Shown here piece after piece: positions 11,201 to 23,200 of a DNA stretch of 64,000 bases (positions are counted from its first letter, which is position 1; every line of letters begins with the position of its first letter). The DNA comes from Magnolia sinica. Lineage: Eukaryota; Streptophyta; Magnoliopsida; Magnoliales; Magnoliaceae. The translations under genes and the position numbers were made by a program. The DNA lies in NCBI RefSeq assembly GCF_029962835.1, contig NC_080578.1, positions 101,535,759 through 101,599,758 of the forward strand, written 5' to 3'. The notes under the pieces were generated by a model. It was given only the letters and a program-made list of their open reading frames with translations, had not been told where the DNA came from and did no database searches.

Positions 11201-14200
11201 GAAAGCAAAGTTGAAACAACGGAATAAGGAGCATTTCGTGAATGTGGAGGTGGCTAAAAAAGGATGTTGTATTGGATTCAAGAGTGTGATTTGAGGGAAG
11301 AAGCATGCTTTTATCAAATGAGGATTGGGAAAGGGGGACCAAATTGAAACTTATGTTTAGTTGAAAGGTTGAGGAAGAAATCAAATGCAGGCAACCCCCA
11401 TGGGCCCTTTGGTTAAAAGGAGTGAGAAAAACACGATATACTTTCACGAAATAGCTAATGCCAGAAGGAGAAATAATAGAATCCCAAGCCTCCTAACTAA
11501 TGAGCAAAAAATTGAGGGGTACTAAGTGATTTGTGATGATGCCATTGTTAACTTCTATTTTGAGTTGCTTTCTTTGGAGAATTGGGTTAGTTTGAAGCTG
11601 GACAATATCTTCTCTGATCAAATCAAGGAAGAGGAGTTCGCTTGGCTTAAATGCCCATTTAGCGACGAGGAGATTTGATATTTGAATTAGGCTATGATAA
11701 ACACCATGCCTTGATGGCTTTCCTTAATTTTCCTCCCAAGTATTCTGAGAAGACGTTAAAGATGATCTCTTTGCTTTGGACTATTGAGTTTTGTGAAAGG
11801 GAAAAGCTTCCAAAAGATATGGGTGCCTCCTTTATTTCTTTTATTCTAGAAAAGGAGGGTGCTGAATGTCATAAGGACATTAGGCCAATCAATCTTATTG
11901 GTAGTCCATATAAGATTCTAGTAGAAGTTCTTGCAAGTTGCCTAAGGAAGGTTTTGGTTGATGTTATGTCTCTGTCAAGCAAGCAGATCCTCAATGGTGC
12001 ATTCGGGTGGTTGCCCATGAATGCATTCGTTCCTGATTTAGAGGGGGAAGACCATGTATCATATGTAAATTCAACTTGGAGAAGGCTCATGACCACATGG
12101 ATTGGGTATTTCTTAAGCATGTGTTGAGGAGATTTGGCTTCAATGTGAGGTGGAGAAATTGGATGCAAGAATACATGGGATCGGTTTGTTTCTTGATGCT
12201 TTTTAACAGGTCTACTAATGGCTTCTTCAGCTGTTGGAGTAGGGGATCCTTTACCTCGTCTATTGTTTGTAGTGATCGCATAAACATTTTGACTTAGATG
12301 CTGGCAAAATCCAATGAGGAATGTTTTCTTGAAGTGTTAAAGGTGAAGGGTGATTTTGATTTTGTTTTTGTTTTCCCCCATCTTTAATTTGTAGATGACA
12401 CAATTCTATTTTGCGACGTGGATAGCTACCAAATGAATGTTTGCACATGGTGGTTGGATGCTTTTGAAGTTGTGTTAGGTTTTAAAGATTTATCTCCATA
12501 AAAGTAAAATGATGGGGGTTTTGATGGAATGGGAAGAGCCATGCTTGCGGGCTATTTCATTTGCAAAGTGGGTGCATCTCCCTCAACTTATTTTTTTTTC
12601 TCCATGTGTGGGCAAGTGCTAATCAACATATGGGATGGGGAAGTTGAAAGATAAGTTCTTGGGATGGAACCAAGAGATATCATTTGGTGGGCACATCATT
12701 CTCATCAATCCCGCTCTCTATTATGCTAATGTATGTCATTATTCAAATGCCTGATTTGGTATTAGGAGATCGGAAGAAAATCCAAAGGAACTTTCTATGT
12801 TAGGGAGCAAACAATCGGCATGAGTTTAATTTTTTGGAATGGGCTGAGGTTTGCATACTTAAGAACTTAGGAGGGGTGGGCATTAGATGTTTAGATCCCT
12901 CAAATTCATGAACTTGTGACTTGGAAAGTGGCTTTAGAGATTTGGTATAAAAGGCAACTCTCAATAGAAGCGTGCGATTTTGATGCTCGAGCAAGCATGA
13001 CTCAAGTGTTGAAGGATGGTTTGCTAGAGAATCCTCTCTTTTGGGTTTCTTGGTCATGGAAAGTGGTTTACAACAAAAACAATTACTTGAAGCAATTTTG
13101 ATGTAAGATGATGCAAAACCAGATATGTGACCAAGATTTAACTTAAAATCAAAGGAATAAATAAAATCATAAACTAAAGTGTGATGCACATGCAAACAAC
13201 ATGAAGCCCAAGAGATGACGGGTATGATTCGATGCCAAATCACAGTCATCGGCCCTTTGACCAAACAAAGCACTCAGAAAATTAGATGCAAGGAAGATAA
13301 AGATATTCCGACTAGCATAGGAGTTATCCAAGTTCAATAGGTGAAAGTTTGATATTTCCTAGGTTGGACCAAGGTAGTTCCAATGCAAAAATCTTGAGAT
13401 CTAGGAATATTAAACGCAAATGGCTGAAACTGAGTTGCCTATTGTGGACAAAGGAACATAACCTACTCAAAACTAGATCAAGTGGGCCCACACTCGCGTG
13501 TGGCAGTCACATGGGTGGCCGTACAGTCACACGTGTGGGTTGATCGTGTAGTTCATGCACAGGTCGGGTCCGTTTATATTGGAAGATGGTTTTAGGTGGC
13601 CCGTAGGATTAAGTAAATTTAGATCCACGTGAAAACAATGGAAAGATCTTACCGTAGGATTGAAGATTCAAAGAGACCTACCACCTATGATTCATCAAGC
13701 ATGAAGTGGAAGAAGAAGAATCTTAGGAACGAAATAGAGTGGCTTCATATCCTCTAAGCTTTTATCCAAAGATCTAGCCTTCACAACAATGAAGGAAAAA
13801 GAAAGGGACTCTCACGAAGCCTCTTCAAGATTTCTTCAAACTCACGTTAGGGTTGGATGTCCCCAACCCACTTGCTTTATATTATTTCAAAAAATTGTTG
13901 AAATGACAATTCTGCCCCTTTAGTAACAAAAGCAAAAAACTCATTATGTCCTAAAAGGTAAAAAGTCTAATCTACCCTCCCAAAAGAAAATAATGTAACA
14001 AATAGATGTCCACTGTCCAATCACAAACTAAAATGTCCAAATCATTAAATAATATAAAAGAAACTAACAAAAGTGTACAACATAATCCAACCATCGGATG
14101 GCCCCATGATGAGACACAAGATGATCCAATGGATGGACGATCATGTAGACCATGATCAATGGTGGAATGGTCTACAAATATGATCCATGCCATCCATGCT

Positions 14201-17200
14201 TTTATAATGCTTGCTGATGACCACTGGTGATCACCATCAATCGCCTTGCCAAAGTGAAAGTGCCGATGTAGCCTGTCGATGCCTATGTCTTTGATATGTA
14301 CAAAGTGGTGGTGTGATGTCCGCATCAAATTTTGATCAGTGTTCCTGATATTGCAAGCCGTCAATGTAGTTACTAGGTGTAATATGGAAAATAAACTATA
14401 TCAATGATATTATTATTATTGATAATATCACTGATATCGTGCGATATTTTCAATATTGCAAAATGCCGATGACAACCCTTTGCGACAAATACAGTGTGTT
14501 GTTGATACATGTGATGATATCAACTATACCAAAATGATAATACTTGGAAAATTCCATAAATTAAAAAATTTAGAAAAAAATAAAAAAAATTGGAAGTATT
14601 TGGGGATCTCTTCCAAGGGGGTGTTTTAAATTAGTGCATTATGTGTTGAGTTATTGCATCATTCCTTATTGGTGCAACAAAATCATATCTATTAATTGAA
14701 TATTTTTTCCTAAAAAAGTATACTTTGGGCGCCTATACAATGGCAACCTATTTTGTGTTACTTTTATTTATTTATTTATTTATTTATAATACTATGAGTC
14801 CTAAGTTTGTAATCATGTAACTTTTAATATCTCCTAAGGTTTCAATACAAAATTTTCCTAATGTTCCCCAAAATTTCCCTTAAAAAACGATACATTCCTG
14901 GTATTAGTGATGTTATTGACAATATCAATACATGGTTCAGTATTCCAGATCTTTGATACATGTAACGATAACAATAATTTGAACATTGGTTGTAGGTGTG
15001 CTGTAAAGGTTGTTACAGGGCCATAAGGGTTGTTATGTAAAGGTAACGGTGGCAACCGTTACATGTTACGGGGTCGTAATGGCCGTAATAACCGTTATGG
15101 AAAAAAATGACCCGTAATTGCCGTTAACGGCACGTTACGTCCTCTATAAAGGCCATAACAACCTAGTAATTGTCTGTTATGGAGAATATATAGGTTTTCC
15201 ATACCTTTTAATCAACATTACGGGGCAAATACAAGTTTTAGGGATAATTGTTTTTCAATAATAAAAAAAAGACCGTAACGGCCGTTACGAGGGCTATAAC
15301 AGCTGTTATGACCCGTATCGTAAAGGTAACGGTAGTGGCCGTTACGGCCACCGTTACAGAACACCAGCTATTGGGGTTGACTGCAGTTCCAACTGCTATT
15401 CCATTTTTGGAAGACCCAGCGTTATATCACCCAATCTTGATTTTTCATACATATAACTGTAACTAATATATCTCCTTCATAAAAGATTTCTCCATAATGA
15501 CCATGAAGAATTGCACACTGAGTTGTCGAATGAAGGCTTAGCTTAGCTGATCTTATCACAAAGAAGGCAACATAAAGGAACTCTCCTTGACCTGACCCAA
15601 TGTGTTTGACCCAATCCATTTGCTACCCCATAATTAGTGGATTTCGTTAACAAATGCAATGGAAAACTTTGATGACTAGAGATCGTACAATGGACGAAGC
15701 CTATCAACTTGCTTGGAAAGTCAAAGAGTACTCGAGGAAGAAGTATGAGGGTAGTTCAAAATCGTCTTACGAGTATTTGAAAAGAAATTGGTTGTGCCTC
15801 TTCGAATTTGAACTGCCAGAATCCTAGATAGGCAGAAGGAAAAGTAGTGGATCAAAGGCCACCTTCTAGAGGTAATAGGGTACCTAGATGCTACAAGTGT
15901 TGGACATTGGTCCTTCGAGTGTCTGGAAAGGAAACTCAAAGATGAAGCTTTGTTGTCAAAGAATAAGAAGGATGATGAATGCAACTGAGAGATAGTTATG
16001 GAGTCACCACATGTTTTATCCCAGTGATCTTTGGTGGAAAAATGGAGTACCAATGCCTTGTAACAACTTGTACGTTGAAAGGGAACATGCAAGTTGTGAT
16101 TGACAATGACGATTTGGAGATTATATATTGAAAGCAATGTTGGATAAATTGAATATAGATACCAAGAGGCTTTTGCAACCTAACATAGTCATGGTTTCAT
16201 AGGAAACCGGATCAAAGTGACCCATTGTTGCTTGATTTCCTCTTCCATAATGGGTATCATGATGAGATTTGGTGCGATATGGTGCCAATGGATATATGTG
16301 ATGTATTTCTATGGAGGGTCTGGCATTGTGATCGAGACCTTGTGAACTGTGGGAAGGAGGATTTCCTGCAAAATTAGGCCTGGTAACAAGTGGGGCGTAG
16401 GGTTGGTTTATGCCTGGATTTTGAACTGGTCAGCCGGGGACTACTGGGCCAATCCTATTCAAAATATTGATTTTGCTTGGCCTAGGCTCAGCCCATTGTC
16501 AGCTATGTACACAATTGAAACAGACAGGGAGGCATTCTTATGACATCCTAAGATAAACGGTGGAACAAATTGGCTAACAAAGCTGATTTTAAAGTGGGCC
16601 AAGGAGACCAAGCCATTGGGGCTAGTAGATATTCCGCCTCCACCATCAGAAGAATTCGACAGGGTTGAATTCCTTCCAACCTGGAGGGAATAATGCAATC
16701 ACCGAATTTACTTTTAGGAGGATGCAAGGTGTAAAACCCTATTTCTGTTCTCCAAGACGTGGGAAAGGTGCAAATCCTTTTTCTCTATCTTCTTTTACTT
16801 GCAGCTTGTTTCTAAGTGTATGCACAGTTTCAAATCCGCAGACCCCACTCTTTGAGTCCAGGAATCTGTCTGTTTGAATTGATGTTGGGTTCCTGCACTT
16901 CTCAGTGTCCATGCAATACAGTAATGGGAGGGTAACAATCAAACTTTGATAATATGATCGAGTGAGTTCTATCTGTTGCGGAGATAATTAAGAGCAACCT
17001 AATAAAGTGGGCTCTCATTAGGCTTGAATTTTGTGGGTTGCATGATCCAACTAGTAATTTAATTGGTTGCTACAGCCTAATTCTGAAGTGTTGCGGGCCT
17101 ATAACTTTCAGGTGGAAGAACCCGCCTAGTGGATTACAGAATTGAATTTCATATGTTTGTGTATAGGTAATTAGGGGCCATGCAGTATTGGCAGAGTTCT

Positions 17201-20200
17201 TTGTTGTGATAAAATGAAATTTGTGTCCTTTGGCAAGTATTTTTCATAGAAATTTCTCAGGGCCAATAATTGTTGATATCAACGTCGCGAGCTGACCAAT
17301 GACCGTTCTGACATGTGGAAATTATCTTTCTTTCTTTTATGAGATTGAGACTCCTCCTTTGATTTGTTTGCCTGTGTGGAACGAGAGGCATGTAATTAGT
17401 TGATTCATTCACCAAAGGAGGTGTTATTTGGTCTACTCTTTATATTGGGAACTTGTTGTGTACTTCCTGATGTATTTCTCTCTTCTGATGTATGATCAAA
17501 ATTGAAGAATAGTCAAACAAGGATAAGGGACAGGTTTCCTGTAGTGTTTGAAATATAGAACTGCTAGTTATCTAGAATGTAAATTGTATAGAACCAGCAT
17601 ACTAAATGGGAGATGTTTTAGCAAGGATGACAATCAACACTAGCCTACCTGTTTCCTGAGAAATTGGTGTTTGAGTATTGCTCTCTCTGTTCATGTGTTC
17701 TTTTATTTTTATTTCTGATTTGTAGTAAACAATTCCTTTAATGCTTTCCCAAAAAAAAGTATTTCTCTGACAAAAACAATTAAAACAGATGATTTTAAGA
17801 AATTTCATTACCGAGGAATTCTAGGGAACAAGATGTGTTACTGTGTGTTAAAACCGGACATGTGATTATATTTAAAGTAGCTCGCGAAGTAAACAGTCAT
17901 GGTATTTCTCCAAAAAAAAAAAGAAAAAAGACAAAAGAAAAAAGAAAAAAGAAGAAGATTATGGATAGATTGAGTTTGAGTATGGGAACTTGGGAAATCA
18001 ATGCCTGAGTTGAATGAATTTACAGCCTTTAAGCTCGGTGATTTGGATTCCCTGGTATTCACAAATGCTGAAAAAAAAAGGGATTCATAAGGACATTTGA
18101 TAAATTATGAAATTTGAAATGTATATGTCAAATCCTCTAGTCTCTATCTGAGTGCTTGCATTGTAATTCTGATTTCGTGGGTTGACCTCTCCTCCAAGGG
18201 TCAGTGGAGTCATTTGAGTGACTACTTTGTCTTTTATGAGTCACTTGTTCAGCAAGTTCTCTTTATTATTTTCATTGCTTATTTCATAGGCTATTATTTT
18301 CATTGCTGCCCATGTGAATGGGGTGGCTCGTGTGGAGTGGAACCCATGTGAAGTGTGGCCCACGAGGGGGTTTCAGCCGAGGTCCTAACTCTTACGATGT
18401 GGGGCCTGGGCTATGAGATAAATGGATTGATTCACCATGCTCTATCAGTTTGAGCTTTTAGAGCAAGTAGTTAATTGTCCTGCATCAGAAACACTATAGA
18501 TTACAAGCAATGGATGGTTAGGATTATACCAGGTTTTCCTTTGCTTTGGGAAAAAAGGACGCAAACATGTAAAGAGTCCTTGTGAATAGTTTGGATCATT
18601 GAGTATTAATTTTTCATAAAGTTCAGAACCCTCATTTTCCAGCAAGGTTCTCCTAAAATGCTCAAGGACTATGATTTGACCTTGTTGAGACTCTTGTAGG
18701 TCTCTCATTTTGAGGGGCTCTCATCATCTGTTGCTGAGTCACTCATAGAGTTGCATAGCCTAGTTAGTACTTATAGTACTTCAGCTTTGATTGATTTTTT
18801 TATTACATCCCTGCAGCCATGCTTTTCATTGTATGATGAACCACATGGCCCTGCATCAAGTAGTATCAAGGCTGAATTTCCTGCCTCAGTTGTTATCAAC
18901 ACCAAAATGTATTTAATGTAAATCTACTTTGATCTTGCCTGCTATTCTTTGTTGAGATCATTCGAGAAATTAAAGAAGATTCATAAGACGCAGGAAAAAA
19001 GGGATGAAATCAAAGAAGAATTGAGGATACCTCTAGCACTTTGGATGAGATTGTGTGGTGTAGAAGGGAAGCCTGTGTCAAATTGCAATCTGTTGAAACC
19101 GAGTGCCTTGAATTTGGAGGCCTGATATGTAATGAATTGGATGCCGAGGAAGATGTTTTGATGTGATGCAAACCATCGATGGATTGATTGATGGATCTAC
19201 AAATGGAACTAACGATGGATCAGCAATTGAATCAATTGACACTACCATCAATAGATGTGTAGTTGAGACAACTGAGGATGTGATGGACAAATCAATGATT
19301 AGGTTGCTGAAATGTGAACAGAATGTGTTGAAATTCAGGTGGACATGTCAATTTAATATCAACAAGGATCAGCAGGGGCAAACATTCAGGGCTAACAGAT
19401 CCATGTGAATCACTTTACTCAGATATCTATGCATGTTGTTTTTGGTTGGAGTTCTCTCGATGCCACTGTCCATATGAGAACTGTGCTTATGGCCTTCTTG
19501 GGAATGATGCTGAGAAGATAGAGAAGATGCAACCATACACTCAAAAATGATATAAAGGTGCATCTTGTGCATCATGTGCAATGGTTAATGCTGGTTCAAA
19601 CTTGAGGTTGAGTTTCTTGCTTCCTGGGGGGAGTTTGATGCAGCCATGATTATGTGATTGTGTGGACGAGTTTGAGCATGGGGCCCTACGAGCCGAAAGT
19701 TGTCTTTTTTCTTCTTCTTAAAGTTCTCCTATTAGGTCATGTTATTCATTGTTAGAGTGAGTCATGGCTTGTTTAACAAGTTCCCTGTAGCCCTTCCCTC
19801 ACTTATTCCGTAGGCGACATTTGGATAGATTTGGGAATCAAATGATGTCTGATGACAAGAAATTGATCATGTTTTAAAGCACACTGTTTTAATTTTCAAA
19901 AAAGCCCAAGATTATGCCATTTGAATGTGGTTTGAGTGAGTTATGCCAATTTTTGGAAGGTAATAGATATTTCGCGTACTTTTAATTTTTTAAATTACAT
20001 GGATTATCAGTATTAGAAGTAATAGATGGTTAGGATTATGTTACAGTTTCTTTTGCTCTGAGAAAAAAAAAAGTATATAAACATATAATGACTCTTTTAT
20101 GAATGGTTATGATGATTGAATATCAAGTTTTCAGAAACATTGAGTTTTTTCTTTATTTCCAGCAAGGGTTCTCCCAAATTTCTGAAGGATCATGTTTTGA

Positions 20201-23200
20201 TTTTGCCAAGACACTTCTGGATCTCCATTTTCAGAGAAATTTGTCGATCTGTTGCACTGAGTTGCTCACAGGATTGCGTGGTCTAGTTATCCTACATCGG
20301 TATGATCAATGCTCAATTTCATATATGCAGTCATGCATCTTGCCATTGGCTGAACATGCCTACATCACCTAACCTTGGGCAATTTGAAATGAATCAACTT
20401 GAATCCAGTGAGGTCCCCAGCATGCAACATTCCACGTGGGTTCAATAGATTGAGTTCCACGAAAGAGACATGGATAGAGAAATCCTTGGTTTTTCAAATA
20501 ACTCATCTTCTCTAGTTTAGGCTGTTTTGTGGAGTTCCATGGGGCATCTAAATGCTGGAACCCTTTTCCACTCTTCTCAATGGGGAGTTTCAATCATCTG
20601 AATGATCCCAAATTTCCCTTCTGCTACCCCAGCTTTAGCCTATGATACTTGGATCCTTCAACTCCCTTTTGGAACCCACATTGGATATTTCTCAATTGTA
20701 CCCTAGTATTTCGTATTAATATAACAATAAACATGTAAAAAATAACAATATATTAAACTGTTTTAATAATAAAGATGGAAATATTAAATATACAAGCATG
20801 TCTTCATACCTTAAGGTTGGACATTGAGCAAGTCGAATGCCTACATTCCTACATGTCTCCAAGTTACATAGCTTTCAGTGGCACAAGATGTGGGCGTTTG
20901 TGCTTGCCAATCAGAAGGAACAATTGTTTAATTAAGGTTTTCCGATTTTTTGAATTGTTCCTGTAGTGGTAAGTGGTAACTTCGTTTAAATGAAGAGCTT
21001 GAGAAGAGTAACCTGACAGTATTGAATACATCAATAAACTGTACTGAGATAGCATGGGCGTCTGCCAATATATACTGGAGATTGCGTTAAGGTGTCCTTG
21101 CAATCACAGAGGCAGTAATTTAATAGTAAATCAGTTTGCACTTCAAGATTCCCAAACTAGATCTTGTTGGTTTGCTGTCTTGTAGACTTCTGGCTAATGT
21201 TATCAATTGTTGGTGTTATATATTGCTTAGTCAATATATATGCATTTTGTTTCTCGTCAGGTACTGCATTACCACCCATGGCCCTGTATTTGAGCCAATA
21301 CGGGTTCTGGTTATGGAACTCACAAATCCTATCAGTAGCAAGTTTCTCTTGACCTGGTCGATTTGTATTTTTTTTGTTCATTGTCTGTAAATGCTTTGAT
21401 TCCTGCACAAACTTATTTCAAAACTTGACTCGTCTTTTTCTTAACTGTGTTTCGTGTGGGCGATGCGGCACAAAGCATAAGAATCGACTGTATGATCTAG
21501 CAAGAATCTGGTTACGAGACTCAGGAACTTACTGAGTATGGAGGTTTCATTCTATATGCAATATTCGAATATTGGAACTCCACAGGTTGTAGGCAATCAA
21601 TTCCTAAGGCCAGATATAGTGCACACTGATCCAATAACCACAAAATAAAGCAATAGGTTAGAAGGTTCTTAGAAAGGAATCACTCCAAACATGATTTCTC
21701 ATCATCTATGGTGTTGTGTTGGCTTTATAATCCTCTTTGTTCTTTCGGATAAATTTTGTTGCTTCAGGGGGAAAAACTAACTACTGATTTGAATAAAAAT
21801 ACGAAACTAATGTTCCTACTTTGTGCCAAACATGAGTATGTGCGGATTCAGAATGCGCACATGCACGACCCACAATCTTACTAGGCCACCAGTGGGGCCC
21901 AAAAATCTGATCCAGTCTGAGCTGGTCGCATGTGGGGTTTTGCACGGTGTGAAGTGATGTGGCAACAGATTTGGGTGCGGGAGTGGGAAGTGTATGTTTC
22001 AAAATGTTATCAAGTATAAACAGTTGGGAAGCACAATTGCGGGAGTGTGTTGTGTGTAGGAGCAGCACTCAGAAGGATCATGCAACTAAGATCCAATCTG
22101 ATTGCCTATGGTGTTCACCCCTTCAATCTTGGACGAGAAGGTTGTAACCAGTCTTGTACCCTTGACCTTGTGTCAGGGCCATAAGGCAATGTAGTGTTAG
22201 ATGATTTCTCATCATCTATGGTGGTTGTGTCGGCTTTTATAATCCTCTTTGGAAAAAAATTTTGTTGCCTTCTAGGGAAAAAAAACTAATTACTAATTTG
22301 AATGAAAAAAAGAAACTAACATTGCTACTTTGTTCTAAACATCCATGTGTAAGGATAAACAATGCACGTGTGGGGTCCACAATCTGACTGGACCACCTGT
22401 GGGGCCCAACAATCTGCTCAGATCACATATGGGGCTCACAATCTGATCTGATTGCCTATGGTGTCAATGCCTTTGATCTTGAGATGCAATGGTGGGGGCC
22501 GATTGCATCCATGAGGTAGAGGAAAGCTACATGTTGGCTGAGAGGATTATCACCAGCCTTGTACCCTTGTCCTTGTGTCATGGCCGTGAGGCCCTGACCA
22601 TCAAGATGAGAGAATGGATTTATTTGTTAAGATCTGTTTTTATCTGCTGATGGATTTATTTTATTGCTTATATTACGTAATTTATACATTTTAACTAAGC
22701 AACAGGAGATAACTCTTATGTAGGAGGAAATATACAATGCTCAAGGTAACTCTGCCAGGGAACAAACAGGCGGGCCTGTCTTGCAATGATCTGGGCTACT
22801 CATTTGATGGGACCCATCCTGAGTGATTCATATCCCATAAATCTCCCTTACCAGAAAATTTTGCCCATCAGACTCGCAAACTTTCTTGTTGTTGAGTGTG
22901 GAGCATTGACTAACCATCCTTTTGCAGTCTGCAAATCAGAGGGTTTCTTTATTTGGAGGAGACAGATCACTAGATGAATGATATGGATCACTGAAGGATG
23001 GGTGCCACCTTCACAGTTGCTGGGCCCAACGAAATCTCTTTTTATTTGTTTGAGCATTGTCCTATACCTCAATGGAAATTAGGTTTTTTCATTAGATGAC
23101 ATGTTATCCATTGTTACTTGCAGATATAATTGAAGAATTAATCACTAAGGGGCAACAGGTCGATGCAGTGCATTTTACTTTTGAGGCAGGCCTTGTGGAC

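Larger units (their letters stand above)
9140..23123 (+). other. FRL4 intron 1, 14.0 kb, filled with transposon remnants
   Basis: The donor CTG|GTACGT at 9140 and acceptor TTACTTGCAG| at 23123 are both canonical and rejoin a conserved stretch of the protein. Inside are Ty3/gypsy pol (minus) and gag (plus) remnants, an L1 LINE (plus), LTR-like DNA, an AACGG-palindrome element, a TRIM-like LTR fragment and two duplications, listed separately. Stretches 9200-10480, 16210-18300 and 18800-20010 show no recognisable element or gene. The intron must be removed for FRL4 to be made. Confidence 0.85.

Noticed and set aside
11076..11447. Minus-strand open frame of 123 aa
   Set aside because: It is antisense to the L1 spacer region, whose plus-strand frame gives clear L1 words.
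13972..14364. Minus-strand open frame of 130 aa, rich in His and Ile
   Set aside because: It is within LTR-like DNA and has no domain; its composition reflects repeated ATGATCCAATGG-type words.
10376..14991. One 4.6-kb transposon with ATATCG-type ends at 10376 and 14991
   Set aside because: The ends resemble those of the 30792 element, but no 8-bp duplication matches, and the interior is a patchwork of unrelated remnants.
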